From positions 248,001-312,000 of the forward strand of contig NZ_JAAOHY010000003.1 in the NCBI RefSeq assembly GCF_011308835.1: a stretch of 64,000 nt of DNA. The letters run 5' to 3'. Origin of the DNA: Paracoccus xiamenensis. Its GTDB lineage: Bacteria; Pseudomonadota; Alphaproteobacteria; Rhodobacterales; Rhodobacteraceae. The notes beneath the pieces are model-generated. The model was given only the letters and a program-made list of their open reading frames with translations. It was not told where the DNA came from and made no database searches. Below, piece after piece: positions 28,833 through 38,611 of this stretch; positions within the stretch are counted from its first letter, which is position 1, and every line of letters starts with the position of its first letter. The position numbers and the translations under genes are program-made.

Positions 28833-29276
28833 ATGACCTATACGAAATCCGACGACGCCATTTCCCGCCTGACGCCCGAACAGTTCCGCGTCACCCAGCA
28901 GAACGGGACCGAGCGCGCCTTTACCGGCGAATATGACGAACATTTCGAACCCGGCATCTATGTCGATGTCGTCTCGGGCGAGCCGCTTTTCGCCTCATCC
29001 GCAAAGTTCAACTCGGGCTGCGGCTGGCCGTCCTTTTCCAAACCCATCGTCGACGCGAACGTCAACGAGTTGCGCGATACCACCCATGGCATGATCCGCA
29101 CCGAGGTCCGCTCGGCCCATGGTGACAGCCATCTGGGCCATGTCTTCCCGGACGGCCCGCGCGACATGGGCGGGCTGCGCTATTGCATCAACTCGGCCAG
29201 CCTGCGCTTCGTCCCGAAAGACGAGATGGAAGCCGAGGGCTATGGCGAATATCTGGATCAGGTGGAGGCGAAGTGA
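28833..29276 (+). CDS. msrB: peptide-methionine (R)-S-oxide reductase
   Basis: This 147-aa enzyme reduces the R-epimer of methionine sulfoxide. The catalytic Cys is in [13 protein letters not shown] near the C-terminus. SGCGWPSF carries a second Cys, probably the resolving one, and the two CxxC zinc pairs of some MsrB proteins are absent. An AGGGGGACCAAGG site precedes the ATG. Its stop overlaps the msrA start as TGATG. Confidence 0.95.
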   Translation: MTYTKSDDAISRLTPEQFRVTQQNGTERAFTGEYDEHFEPGIYVDVVSGEPLFASSAKFNSGCGWPSFSKPIVDANVNELRDTTHGMIRTEVRSAHGDSHLGHVFPDGPRDMGGLRYCINSASLRFVPKDEMEAEGYGEYLDQVEAK

Positions 29277-29779
29277 TGACCGAACGCGCTGTACTGGCCG
29301 GTGGCTGCTTCTGGGGCATGCAGGATCTGATCCGCAAGCTTCCGGGGGTTGAGGCGACCCGCGTGGGCTATACCGGCGGCGACGTGGCCAATGCCACCTA
29401 TCGCAACCACGGCACTCATGCCGAGGGGATCGAGATCACCTTTGATCCGACGAAGATCAGCTATCGCGAACTGCTGGAGTTCTTCTTTCAGATCCACGAC
29501 CCCTCGACGCCCGACCGTCAGGGCAATGACCGTGGCACCAGTTACCGCTCGGGGATCTATTACACGTCTGAAGCGCAGCATCAGACCGCGCTGGATACCA
29601 TTGCCGATGTCGATGCCTCGGGCCTGTGGCCCGGCAAGGTCGTTACCGAGGTGAAGCCCGCCGGCGACTTCTGGCAGGCAGAGCCAGAGCATCAGGACTA
29701 TCTGCAGCGGACCCCCAACGGCTATACCTGCCACTTCCCGCGCCCGAACTGGGTTCTGCCCAAACGCGCAGCAGAATAG
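29276..29779 (+). CDS. msrA: peptide-methionine (S)-S-oxide reductase
   Basis: This 167-aa enzyme reduces the S-epimer of methionine sulfoxide. [10 protein letters not shown] carries the catalytic Cys near residue 11 and [21 protein letters not shown] follows, both diagnostic. The frame is open upstream within msrB, but ATG 29276 fits the family start and overlaps the msrB stop. There is no signal peptide, so this pair is cytoplasmic. Confidence 0.95.
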   Translation: MTERAVLAGGCFWGMQDLIRKLPGVEATRVGYTGGDVANATYRNHGTHAEGIEITFDPTKISYRELLEFFFQIHDPSTPDRQGNDRGTSYRSGIYYTSEAQHQTALDTIADVDASGLWPGKVVTEVKPAGDFWQAEPEHQDYLQRTPNGYTCHFPRPNWVLPKRAAE

Positions 29780-29850
29780 CCGAGCGAAGAATCGGCCGGG
29801 CCAAGGTCGGTTTTCATGCCCGGCGGGCGGATCGCTGAGGGTGGCGGCGG

Positions 29851-30843
29851 TTACTCCTCCGCCACCCGCAGCACGCAACGAAAGCTCAGATGGCTGGTCG
29901 AGGTATCGACGGCCTCGGCGTGGCGGGCTGCGGGCCGGTAGCGCTGGCAGTAATTTGGCGCGCAAAGATGCGAGCCGCCCTTCAGCACCCGGCGCGGGAT
30001 GCGGATCTGCGGCAGAGCAGGGTCAAAGCTGCGCTCCATCACGCCGCCGCGCGGGTTTTCGGGGACGCAGCAGGCCTTGGGCGCGTCGCCAGTATGGGCC
30101 GAGTTGTACCAGTCTTGCGTCCATTCCCAGCAATTGCCGATCACGTCGAAAAGCCCGTAGCCGTTCTGCGGGAAGGCTTCGACCGGCGAAGTGCCGGCAT
30201 AGCCATCCAGCATCTGGTTCTCGACCGGAAACGCCCCCTGCCAGGTATTCGCCATTTGCCGCCCGTCCGGGTTCAGTTCGTCCCCCCAGGCGAATTCCGC
30301 GCGGTCCAGACCGCCGCGTGCGGCGAATTCCCATTCGGCTTCGGTCGGCAGATCCTTGCCCGCCCATCGTGCAAAGGCCAGTGCATCGGCGTAAGCCACA
30401 TGCACCACCGGGTGATCGTCGCGCCCGCGCAGCGTACTGCCGCGCCCCTCGGGATGGCGCCAGTCGGCGCCCTTGCGGAATTCCCACCATTGCCGCCAGT
30501 CCCGCAGATCGGTGATGTTCGGCTGCGGCGCGAATACCAACGATCCGGCAAACAGCATCTCGGGCCGGGCACCGGGATAGTCCTTGGCGTTGGGCTTGCG
30601 CTCTGCCTCGGTAACGTGGCCCGTGGCCTTCACAAAGCGCTTGAACTGGGCGTTGGTCACAGGCGTCCGGTCCATCCAGAAAACGCCGACCTTGACCCGA
30701 TGCACTGGCGCTTCTTCGGGGTAATATTTTTCCGAACCCATATGATAAAGGCCGCCGGGCACCCAGATCATATCTCGCGCAATCCGCGCAAGCCGGCGAT
30801 CGTCGGGTGATGGTATCGGGGCAGAGTCTTCAGGCATCGGCAT
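29851..30843 (-). CDS. formylglycine-generating enzyme (SUMF1/FGE family)
   Basis: This 330-aa protein (343 aa from an alternative ATG at 30882) has the FGE-sulfatase fold: WVPGGLYHMGS near the start, LPTEAEWEFAARGG, GNCWEWTQDWY and a C-terminal KGGSHLCAPNYCQRYRPAAR. The two cysteines in C-x4-C match the copper-binding active-site pair of true formylglycine-generating enzymes, which oxidise a sulfatase Cys to formylglycine. No sulfatase gene is adjacent. There is no clear signal peptide. It is convergent with msrA. Confidence 0.88.
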   Translation of the reverse strand: MPMPEDSAPIPSPDDRRLARIARDMIWVPGGLYHMGSEKYYPEEAPVHRVKVGVFWMDRTPVTNAQFKRFVKATGHVTEAERKPNAKDYPGARPEMLFAGSLVFAPQPNITDLRDWRQWWEFRKGADWRHPEGRGSTLRGRDDHPVVHVAYADALAFARWAGKDLPTEAEWEFAARGGLDRAEFAWGDELNPDGRQMANTWQGAFPVENQMLDGYAGTSPVEAFPQNGYGLFDVIGNCWEWTQDWYNSAHTGDAPKACCVPENPRGGVMERSFDPALPQIRIPRRVLKGGSHLCAPNYCQRYRPAARHAEAVDTSTSHLSFRCVLRVAEE

Positions 30844-31300
30844 TTTCCGTTTGCTGAGGCGTAGCATGCAGCTATCCGCCATACGCGCAGGACGGACCGC
30901 AAGCCATTATTGATCCATCCGGCAAGGGTCTGTCCAGTGCACCGCCGTCGCAGACCCCTTGGCCCGCGCTGATCGGCATGACCCGATTGCCGGTATATCC
31001 GTTCTGACCTTCGCTGTGGTTGCCGCGCCCCGCACCCGGAAACTGCGACCTACGACGACAGCAGTCGATGACCGCGAGGAAACAAGAAGCTTCCTGAGGC
31101 GTTCAGTTCAACAGGACGATGCCTTGCGGCCGCCTCATGCGCGGCAGCAACGGCACGAAATTTGCGTCGCAGGCGCGCGATCATGCGTCGGAAACCAGCA
31201 GCGCCGCACGTCACGCACGTTGGTTGAATGACAGCTCGGTTTGAGGCCCCGCCGCTGGTCATGGCAGGGTGGACGCATATGATTCGAAAAGGAGATTGAG
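30844..31300. other. 457-bp intergenic region without a supported gene
   Basis: No frame with recognisable coding character is seen on either strand. The right end provides a strong AAAAGGAGATTGAG ribosome site for the DUF2892 gene, whose promoter must lie here; the left end should carry the FGE promoter. Confidence 0.5.
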
Positions 31301-31510
31301 ATGCCTGTGAACGTTGGATCCGCTGACCGTGCCATCCGGCTGGCCGTGGCTGTGCTGCTGCTTTTTGCGGCGCTGGTGACCGGAACACTGGGTCATGGTT
31401 TGTGGTTCTGGCTGGCGCTGCTGGTCGCGGCGGTGCTGATCCTGACCGCTCTGCTTGGTTCCTGTCCGCTTTACAGCATCTTCGGCGTCCAAAGCTGTAC
31501 GCGCCGCTAA
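31301..31510 (+). CDS. DUF2892 (YgaP-like) small membrane protein
   Basis: This 69-aa protein has two membrane segments (about residues 11-30 and 33-52) and a C-terminal CPLYSIFGVQSC with two cysteines. This layout matches the DUF2892 family, the membrane part of the sulfurtransferase YgaP, here without a rhodanese domain. Function unknown. The AAAAGGAG site in front of the ATG is strong. Confidence 0.85.
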   Translation: MPVNVGSADRAIRLAVAVLLLFAALVTGTLGHGLWFWLALLVAAVLILTALLGSCPLYSIFGVQSCTRR

Positions 31511-31687
31511 CGACCCGAACCAGCGCGCCAGTGCGGATCGTTCGCGGGCCGCATCCTTGTCGTGGCACGAGGTTCGACCGATGACGCAGCTGTGACCTTC
31601 TGTGAACGCTGCGGTGTCACAGCGGACTCGCCCACGCGATCCTGCCCGCTATCATCATGCTATCATCCCTGCCGCGAAAGACTGTCC

Positions 31688-32683
31688 ATGCCGATGCCCC
31701 TGACCCGCCGCAGCTTCTGCGCCGCCACGCTGGCCGCCATGGCCACCCCTGCCCTTGCCCGCGCCCAGACCGGGGCGGGGGCGGATATCCGCGCCGCCGC
31801 CGCAGGGCTGCCACAATTGCACGCGGTTCTGGTGCAGCGCGGTGGGCAGGTGGTTCTGGCCGATGCACCGCGCGGGCCGGGACTGGGGCGGGCGGCGAAT
31901 ATCAAGTCATGCTCGAAAAGCCTGCTGGCACTGATACTGGGCGCCGCCATCGCCAAGGGCGATATTGCGGACCCGGGCGCCACGCTTGCCCAATTGGCCC
32001 CGCGGCTGATCCCCCGCGACGCCACCGAAGGCGTGGGCGCGCTGACGATGGAGGATCTGGTGACGCTGCGGGCGGGGCTGCAAGGGACCTCGGGGCCGAA
32101 TTACGGCGAATGGGTCGCCTCGCCCAATTGGGTCAGCTATGCGCTGCGCCAGCCCCGGATCGCGGCGGCGGGCGGGCGGATGATCTATTCCACCGGCACC
32201 ACCCATGTACTGGGCGCGGCCATTGCTACCGCCACCGGCCAGAGCCTGCTTGAACTGGCCCGCAAACATCTGGGCCGGGGCCTGGGGATCGACATCCCAC
32301 CATGGACCCGCGACCCACAGGGCTTCTTCTTTGGTGGGAATGAGATGGCGCTGACACCGCGCGCCATGCTGCGGGTCGCCGTGATGATGCGCGACGGTGG
32401 CCGGTTCGAGGGCCGCCAGGTGGTGGCCGAAGACTGGATCCGCGCATCGACCCGGCCGCGCACCCGGTCGCCCTATTCGGGGCTGGATTACGGCTATGGC
32501 TGGTTTCTCAGCCGCAGCGGTTGGGTCATCGCGCGTGGATACGGCGGCCAGCTGATCGCCGCGCATGAGGGGCGCGATCTGGCCGTGGCCATCACCTCGG
32601 ACCCGACGCAGCCGGCTCGCTCGGACGGGCATTTCGGCGATCTGATGCGGCTGCTGGAAGGTCCGATCCTGAACATCGCCTGA
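31688..32683 (+). CDS. Tat-exported serine hydrolase, beta-lactamase family
   Basis: This 331-aa protein starts with a twin-arginine signal (LTRRSF, hydrophobic stretch, ALARA, about residues 1-26), so it should be folded before export. The beta-lactamase/penicillin-binding fold is shown by S74-x-x-K77 in KSCSKSL and a YST motif in place of YxN. Relatives are esterases, DD-peptidases or amide hydrolases; the substrate is unknown. The frame is open 42 codons upstream, but the Tat signal fixes ATG 31688. Confidence 0.85.
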   Translation: MPMPLTRRSFCAATLAAMATPALARAQTGAGADIRAAAAGLPQLHAVLVQRGGQVVLADAPRGPGLGRAANIKSCSKSLLALILGAAIAKGDIADPGATLAQLAPRLIPRDATEGVGALTMEDLVTLRAGLQGTSGPNYGEWVASPNWVSYALRQPRIAAAGGRMIYSTGTTHVLGAAIATATGQSLLELARKHLGRGLGIDIPPWTRDPQGFFFGGNEMALTPRAMLRVAVMMRDGGRFEGRQVVAEDWIRASTRPRTRSPYSGLDYGYGWFLSRSGWVIARGYGGQLIAAHEGRDLAVAITSDPTQPARSDGHFGDLMRLLEGPILNIA

Positions 32684-32690
32684 CCCGGTC

Positions 32691-33908
32691 TCAGCCCGGC
32701 AGCGGAACCGGCGCGTATTCGCGTGCCGCCATGGGTGTGGTGATGCCCAACAACGCCATGTCGCGGTGAACCTCGTCACGCAGCAGCTTCATCGCGTGGG
32801 TGACGCCCGGCTCGCCATAGACCGCTGCCGCATACAGGAAGGGCCGGCCGACAAAGACGAAATCCGCGCCCAGCATGATCGCCTTCAGCACATCGGTGCC
32901 GCGCCGGATGCCGCTGTCGAACATCACCACCAGATCGGGCACCGCCGCGCGGATCTCGGGCAGCACGTCCAGCGGCGAGACCACACCGTCAAGCTGCCGT
33001 CCGCCATGGTTCGACACGATGATCCCGTCGCAGCCCGCATCCGCCGCCAGTTGCGCATCCTGAACGTCGAGGATGCCCTTCACCACCAGCTTGCCCGGCC
33101 AGATCTCGCGGATGAAGCGGATATGATCCCAGCTTAGCTCATCGCGGGCGATCTTGGACCGCACCAGATCGCGAGAGAACAGCGGCGGGCCCTGCACCGA
33201 TTCCATATTCTCGAAATGCGGCATGCCGCGGGTGGCGATTTCACGCGCCAATGTGCCAAACACCCAGCGCGGATGCGTGATGCCCTGCCAGAACAGTTTC
33301 GGGGTGATCCGCAGGGGCGCATCAAAACCGTTGCGGGCGTTGTTTTCACGGTTCCCGGCCACCGGGACGTCGCCGGTGACGACCAGCGTGTCAAAGCCCG
33401 CACGCGTGACCCGGTCTAGCAACGCCTGAATGCGGGTGCGGTCGCCGGGGATATAGCACTGGAACCAGCGGCTGCCGCCTTCGCTGGCCGCACGTTCCAG
33501 CGGCGTCAGCGAAGCGGCCGAGCAGATGGCAAAGCTGCCCGCCGCCCGCGCGCCTTTGGCCAGCACCACGTCGCCGTCGAAGGCAGCCAGCGCGCTGAAC
33601 CCCATGGGCGCGATGGCGAAGGGCAGCGCGTATTCTTGCCCGAACAGCCGGGTCGTCAGGTTGCGGCCCGAAACATCGCGCAGCACCCGCGGCCGCAGCC
33701 CGATACGGCGGAAGGCGGCGCGGTTTTCCGACAGAGTGACGTCATCCTCGACCCCGCCGCTGACATAGCCGAAGATCGACAGCGGCAGGTGACGCCGCGC
33801 CCGTCGCTCAAAATCATCCAGCGACAGCAGGCCGCGCAGCCGGCGCGGCACCGTCGAGGCGCTTTGCCGCGTGATCGAGACCGGGTTGGGAACCGCCGCC
33901 TTGGTCAT
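32691..33908 (-). CDS. FMN-dependent alpha-hydroxy-acid dehydrogenase (L-lactate dehydrogenase-like)
   Basis: This 405-aa protein belongs to the glycolate oxidase/L-lactate dehydrogenase family. FAIAPMGFSALA, VSNHGGRQLDGV with the catalytic His, FDSGIRRGTDVLKAIMLGA and VFVGRPFLYA bind FMN and substrate. It oxidises an L-2-hydroxy acid to the 2-oxo acid; LldD is plausible but mandelate or other hydroxy acids are possible. The ATG at 33908 is chosen over an extension to 34016. It is divergent from the ABC importer operon. Confidence 0.85.
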   Translation of the reverse strand: MTKAAVPNPVSITRQSASTVPRRLRGLLSLDDFERRARRHLPLSIFGYVSGGVEDDVTLSENRAAFRRIGLRPRVLRDVSGRNLTTRLFGQEYALPFAIAPMGFSALAAFDGDVVLAKGARAAGSFAICSAASLTPLERAASEGGSRWFQCYIPGDRTRIQALLDRVTRAGFDTLVVTGDVPVAGNRENNARNGFDAPLRITPKLFWQGITHPRWVFGTLAREIATRGMPHFENMESVQGPPLFSRDLVRSKIARDELSWDHIRFIREIWPGKLVVKGILDVQDAQLAADAGCDGIIVSNHGGRQLDGVVSPLDVLPEIRAAVPDLVVMFDSGIRRGTDVLKAIMLGADFVFVGRPFLYAAAVYGEPGVTHAMKLLRDEVHRDMALLGITTPMAAREYAPVPLPG

Positions 33909-34081
33909 CCCTGTGCACCCCCCTGTTGCTGTGCTGTGCGGGCCACCGGGGGCCGAATCATCCGAATATGAGGCACCATAGGACAAGCGCGCGGCTGGTC
34001 TCCATCCATGCTGCACGCCGCTGAGCGCTGATTTGCGCGCAAATTTCAGGCAGTTTCGGATTGTTCAATAAAATATCTTGA

Positions 34082-34092
34082 TTGTCAGACAA
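34082..34092. promoter_or_regulatory. palindrome TTGTCAGACAA, candidate FadR/GntR operator
   Basis: An 11-bp perfect palindrome with a single central base, in the AT-rich part of the 348-bp gap between the hydroxy-acid dehydrogenase and the ABC operon. It fits the GT-N3-AC core of FadR-type GntR operators, and a FadR-type regulator lies in the same cluster. TTGATT 34078-34083 and AAATAT 34092-34097 may be promoter elements overlapping it. The remainder of the gap to 34256 shows no gene. Confidence 0.5.
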
Positions 34093-34256
34093 AATATGAG
34101 AGTATTTCGCGACAACTCAGATAGCTGAGGGCGGAACTGCATCACGGAGGAGGTGATGCGTCACGCAACAGCCCCGACGGGCCGCGACGCAACCATCCCC
34201 CGGCGCAACGCCAGACAGCCAACGCCGCGGCATCTGCCGCACCAACAGGGATGACG

Positions 34257-36086
34257 ATGACGCAAGCAGCCAGCGCCCCGCTTCTGTCGGTGGAAAACCT
34301 CAGCGTGGCTTTCGGGTCCAATCCGGTCATCCACGACCTGTCTTTTTCCGCACCGCAGGGTCGCACCGTCGCCATCGTCGGCGAAAGTGGTTCGGGCAAA
34401 AGCGTGACCTCGCTGTCGATCATGCGGCTGGCGGATCTGGCGGGGGCGAAATTCACCGGCGGGCGGATCCTGTTTCAGGGCAGCGGCGGCGATATCGACC
34501 TTTTGTCGATCAGCCAGGATCAGGCCCGCCACATTCGCGGCAACCAGATCGGCATGATCTTTCAAGAGCCGATGACCTCGCTGAACCCGGTCTTCACCAT
34601 TGGCGACCAGATCGCCGAGGTGCTGATGCTGCACGAAAACCGCAGCAAGCCCGACGCCCTGACCGAGGCGGAACGCCTGCTGAACCTGGTCCGGCTGCCC
34701 GATGCGGCGGGGATGCTGAAGCGCTATCCGCACCAGCTTTCAGGGGGCATGCGCCAGCGGGTGATGATCGCCATGGCGCTTGCCTGCCGGCCCAAGCTGC
34801 TGATCGCGGATGAGCCGACGACGGCGCTGGATGTGACCATTCAGGCGCAGATCCTGTCCATCCTGCGCGATTTGCAGGCCGAACTGGGCATGTCGATCAT
34901 CTTCATCACCCATGACATGGGCGTCGTGGCCGAGATCGCCGATGATGTCGTGGTCATGTGGCAGGGCCGCAAGGTCGAGGAAGGCCCGGTCGAAAAGGTC
35001 TTTGCCGATCCGCAGCACCCCTATACGCAGGCGCTTCTGTCGGCGATCCCGCGGCTGGGCCAGATGACGGGAGAGCCGTTCCCACTGCGCACGCCCCTGA
35101 CCGTGCTGGAAGACGGCGCGCCGAAACTGGTGGGCGAGCGCCGGGTGCAGGACACGGCGCGGATGGCGGAGGGTCCGCTAATCCAGGTCCGCGACCTGTC
35201 GGTGCGCTTCGACGTGAAGAAGACCTGGCTGGGCCGGACCACCCATTACGTTCCCGCCGTGACCAATGTCAGTTTCGACATCCATCCCGGCGAGACGCTG
35301 GCGCTGGTGGGCGAAAGCGGGTCGGGCAAGTCGACCATCGCGCGCACCATCATGCAGCTGAACAAGCCCCATTCGGGCGATGTGATGTTCGACGGCCGCC
35401 CGATGTCGCAGATGGGTCTGGCAGAGCGTCAGCGTCTGCGCCGCGACATCCAGTATATCTTTCAGGATCCCTTCGCCTCGCTGGATCCGCGCAAGACCGT
35501 GGGCTGGTCGGTGGCCGAACCGATCCGCACCCACGGCCTGCTGTCGGGCGACCGAGAAATCACCCGCCGCGTGGCCGAGCTGCTGGAACGTGTGGGCCTG
35601 CCGGCCGCCGCCGCTGCTCGCTATCCGCACCAGTTCTCGGGCGGGCAGCGCCAGCGTATCTGCATCGCCCGCGCCCTTGCCAGCAAGCCGCGCCTGATCA
35701 TCGCCGACGAGGCGCTGTCGGCGCTGGATGTGTCCATTCAGGCGCAGGTCATCAACCTGTTCATGGATCTGCAGAAAGACGAGGGGCTGGCCTATCTGTT
35801 CGTCAGCCACGACATGGCCGTGGTCGAGAAGATGAGCCACCGCGTCGCGGTTCTGTATCTGGGCCAGATCATGGAACTGGGCAGCCGCGCCCAGGTCTTC
35901 GAAAATCCATCGCATCCCTATACCCGCCGGCTTCTCTCGGCGGTGCCGGTGCCCGATCCGACCCGCCGGCCCGACCGCCCGGCGCTGGAAGGCGAGGTGC
36001 CATCCACCACGCGGAAGGCGGGCGAAGAACCCGTACCCGTCACCCTGACCGAACTGGCCCCCGGCCATTTTACAGCGAACACCTGA
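34257..36086 (+). CDS. dipeptide-type ABC transporter, fused double ATPase
   Basis: This 609-aa protein joins two ATPase domains (DppD- and DppF-like). Domain 1: [23 protein letters not shown] and [12 protein letters not shown]. Domain 2 from about residue 305: [30 protein letters not shown] and [11 protein letters not shown], where Ala replaces the usual Pro. Each is followed by the oligopeptide-type C-terminal motif ([24 protein letters not shown]). It powers the importer formed with the next three genes. ATG 34257 is preferred over 34251 because only it leaves room behind the CAGGG site. Confidence 0.92.
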   Translation: MTQAASAPLLSVENLSVAFGSNPVIHDLSFSAPQGRTVAIVGESGSGKSVTSLSIMRLADLAGAKFTGGRILFQGSGGDIDLLSISQDQARHIRGNQIGMIFQEPMTSLNPVFTIGDQIAEVLMLHENRSKPDALTEAERLLNLVRLPDAAGMLKRYPHQLSGGMRQRVMIAMALACRPKLLIADEPTTALDVTIQAQILSILRDLQAELGMSIIFITHDMGVVAEIADDVVVMWQGRKVEEGPVEKVFADPQHPYTQALLSAIPRLGQMTGEPFPLRTPLTVLEDGAPKLVGERRVQDTARMAEGPLIQVRDLSVRFDVKKTWLGRTTHYVPAVTNVSFDIHPGETLALVGESGSGKSTIARTIMQLNKPHSGDVMFDGRPMSQMGLAERQRLRRDIQYIFQDPFASLDPRKTVGWSVAEPIRTHGLLSGDREITRRVAELLERVGLPAAAAARYPHQFSGGQRQRICIARALASKPRLIIADEALSALDVSIQAQVINLFMDLQKDEGLAYLFVSHDMAVVEKMSHRVAVLYLGQIMELGSRAQVFENPSHPYTRRLLSAVPVPDPTRRPDRPALEGEVPSTTRKAGEEPVPVTLTELAPGHFTANT

Positions 36087-36101
36087 CACTCGGAGGAACC
36101 C

Positions 36102-37622
36102 ATGAAGACATTGACCGCAACCGCGCTGGCGCTGATCCTGTCGGCCGCAGCCTTTGCCGCCCCGGCCGCAGCCGAGGGCAAGCTGACCATCTCATCCCCG
36201 CAGGATCCGGGCGGCTGGGACCCGATCGACACGTTTCTGGTCAACTGGGCCTCGGTCGCGACCAATGTCTTCGAAGGCCTGACCTATCGCGGACCCGACA
36301 TGGAACTGGTCCCCGGTCTGGCCGAGGCATGGGAAGAACTCGATGAGGGCAAGCGCATCCGCTTTACCCTGCGTCAGGGCGTGACCTTCCAGAATGGCGA
36401 GCCCTTCACCGCCGAGGCCGTCAAGTTCACCTTCGACCGCCTGCTGGGCGAGGAAGGCGGCAAGGGGCCGCAGCAATCGAACTATACCTCGATCGCCGAG
36501 GTGCAGGTGATCGACGACAAGACCGTCGACTTCATCCTGAAGGAACCCGATCCGGTACTGCTGACCAAGCTGGCCGGTTACGGCGCCATGATCGTGCCGC
36601 CGAAATACTATGCCGAGGTCGGCGACGCCGAATTCGGCATGAAGCCCATCGGCACCGGCCCGTTCAAGGTCACCTCCTATGAACCCAAGGTCGGCGTGAA
36701 GCTGGAGGCCAATCCCGACTATTGGGGCGGCGCGCCGAAGCTGTCGGAACTTGAATACCGCTTCATCCCCGAACCCGCGACCGCCGTGGCCGAACTGCAA
36801 TCTGGCGGCGTCGATCTGGTCATTCCGCCGACCATTCCGATCGGCATGATCCCGACGATCGAGGCCGACGACAATCTTGAAATCGTCTCGACCGCCGGGC
36901 CGACGGTGGCGGCGCTGCGCTTCAACACCCGCGACGGCATCACCAAGGACCCGAATGTCCGCAAAGCGCTGATCATGGCCGTGGACCGCGAGACCATCGT
37001 GAGCTCGATCCTCGCCGGGCAGGCAGAGACCATTGGGTCGTTCCAGGGCAAGGACAGCTTCGGCTATAGCGCCGATCTGCAGCCGCTGCCCTATGATCCC
37101 GAAGGCGCGCAGAAGCTGCTGGCCGATGCCGGCATCCAGCCCGGCGCGACGGTGGAAATCAACACCCGCGGCAATGACTCCACCTTCAACGAGGTCGCCC
37201 AGGCCGTCGCAGCCTATCTGTCCACCGTGGGCATCGTCGCGACGATCAAGCCTTACGAAACCAACGTGCTGCTGAACGACATCATCCCGCAGGGCAAGAC
37301 CGGCGCGATGTTCCAGCAATCCTGGGGTGGCTGGACCTTCGATTACGACAACACCGCCTATGCGATGTATCACACCGGCCAGAAATGGAACCCCTATGAC
37401 AGCGATCCCGAACTGGACAAGCTGCTGGAGGCACAGCGCCCGATGACCGACAAGGCCGAGCGCGAGAAGCTGTTGCAGGACATCGCCGTCTATGCCGCCG
37501 ACCGGGCGCTGGAAATGCCGCTTTACAACCTGAACGCCATCTACGCGATCAACAAGCGGGTCGAGAATTTCACCCCCGCACCGGACAGCCGCCTGAAGCT
37601 GAACGAAGTGACGGTGAAGTAA
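36102..37622 (+). CDS. ABC transporter substrate-binding protein (family 5)
   Basis: This 506-aa periplasmic protein has a Sec signal (about residues 1-23, ending AAAEG) and a family-5 extracellular solute-binding fold (FEGLTYRGPDMELVPGLAEAW, FTLRQGVTFQNGEPFTAEAVKF, MKPIGTGPFKV). Family members bind peptides, nickel, opines or glutathione; the ligand is not readable. It lies 15 bp after the ATPase gene with a GGAGGAA site, and a stable hairpin follows it. Confidence 0.92.
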   Translation: MKTLTATALALILSAAAFAAPAAAEGKLTISSPQDPGGWDPIDTFLVNWASVATNVFEGLTYRGPDMELVPGLAEAWEELDEGKRIRFTLRQGVTFQNGEPFTAEAVKFTFDRLLGEEGGKGPQQSNYTSIAEVQVIDDKTVDFILKEPDPVLLTKLAGYGAMIVPPKYYAEVGDAEFGMKPIGTGPFKVTSYEPKVGVKLEANPDYWGGAPKLSELEYRFIPEPATAVAELQSGGVDLVIPPTIPIGMIPTIEADDNLEIVSTAGPTVAALRFNTRDGITKDPNVRKALIMAVDRETIVSSILAGQAETIGSFQGKDSFGYSADLQPLPYDPEGAQKLLADAGIQPGATVEINTRGNDSTFNEVAQAVAAYLSTVGIVATIKPYETNVLLNDIIPQGKTGAMFQQSWGGWTFDYDNTAYAMYHTGQKWNPYDSDPELDKLLEAQRPMTDKAEREKLLQDIAVYAADRALEMPLYNLNAIYAINKRVENFTPAPDSRLKLNEVTVK

Positions 37623-37629
37623 GACGCCG

Positions 37630-37655
37630 GGCCGGCCCCTGACCGGGCCGGCCCA
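37630..37655 (+). promoter_or_regulatory. stable intercistronic hairpin after the binding-protein gene
   Basis: GGGCCGGCCC occurs twice (37630-37639 and 37646-37655) around a 6-nt loop. The word is self-complementary, so it gives a 10-bp all-GC stem. There is no T run, so it is more likely a barrier that protects the upstream mRNA and lets the binding protein be made in excess over the permeases than a full terminator. Confidence 0.7.
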
Positions 37656-37683
37656 CACTCAACCGGAAAAGCGAGGGCTCGGC

Positions 37684-38607
37684 ATGGCCGGATTTCTGCT
37701 CAAACGCCTGCTGCAGGCGGCCTTCGTGGTCGTCGTGGTGACGCTGATCGTGGCATTCGCGGTGCGCCTGACCGGCGACCCGGCGCTGATGATCGCCTCG
37801 GGCGCGACCGAGATAACCGAGGCGGACCTTGCCCGCATCCGCGAGGGGCTGGGCCTGAACGAGCCCTTTCTCACCCAGTATCTGAACACGCTCTCGGGCC
37901 TGTTCACCTGGGATTTCGGCAACAGCTTCATCGGCGGCACCCCGGTCGCCCGGCTGATCGGGTCTGCGCTGCCGGCGACGCTGGCACTCGCCTTCTGCGC
38001 CATGGCGGTGTCGATCCTGCTGTCGATCCCGCTGGGGATATGGGCGGCGGTCCACAAGGGCCGCGGGGTCGACCAACTGATCCGCGTCGTCTCGCTGGTC
38101 GGGCTGTCCTTCCCGAATTTCTGGCTGGCCACGATGATGGTGCTGCTGTTTTCCATTACCCTGAAATGGCTGCCCCCCAGCGGCATGGTCGGGCCTGCCA
38201 GCTTCATCATGCCGGCCGCGACCCTCGGCGTCATCCTGACCGCGACCAATGTGCGGCTGGTCCGCACCTCGATGCTGGAGGTGCTGAATTCCCAATATAT
38301 CATGGTCGCCCGCGCCAAGGGCCTGCCAGAGCGCACGGTTCTTTACAAACATGCGCTGCGCAACTGCGCCATCCCGCTGATCACCTATATGGGACTGCAA
38401 TTCGGCGGGCTTCTGGGCGGCGTTGTGGTGGTCGAACGGGTGTTCAACTGGCCCGGCATGGGCTCGCTTGCTTTCGATGCGGTCGCGTCGCGGGATTACC
38501 CGGTGCTGCAATCCGTGATCATGGTGCTGTCCACCCTGATCGTTCTGGTCAACCTGCTGGTCGATATCGCCTATGGGCTGGTCGATCCGCGCATCCGGAC
38601 GGAGTAG
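37684..38607 (+). CDS. ABC transporter permease (DppB-like)
   Basis: This 307-aa protein has about six membrane segments and the DppB-type features: an N-terminal helix FLLKRLLQAAFVVVVVTLIV, a periplasmic loop with RIREGLGLNEPFLTQYL, and the EAA cytoplasmic loop MVARAKGLPERTVLYKHALR. It forms one half of the membrane channel with the next gene. Confidence 0.93.
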   Translation: MAGFLLKRLLQAAFVVVVVTLIVAFAVRLTGDPALMIASGATEITEADLARIREGLGLNEPFLTQYLNTLSGLFTWDFGNSFIGGTPVARLIGSALPATLALAFCAMAVSILLSIPLGIWAAVHKGRGVDQLIRVVSLVGLSFPNFWLATMMVLLFSITLKWLPPSGMVGPASFIMPAATLGVILTATNVRLVRTSMLEVLNSQYIMVARAKGLPERTVLYKHALRNCAIPLITYMGLQFGGLLGGVVVVERVFNWPGMGSLAFDAVASRDYPVLQSVIMVLSTLIVLVNLLVDIAYGLVDPRIRTE

Positions 38608-38611
38608 GCCG

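Noticed and set aside
34142..34256. Possible small leader gene starting at ATG 34156 before the ABC operon
   Set aside because: It runs through low-complexity Arg/Pro codons with no family resemblance and would overlap the start of the ATPase gene.
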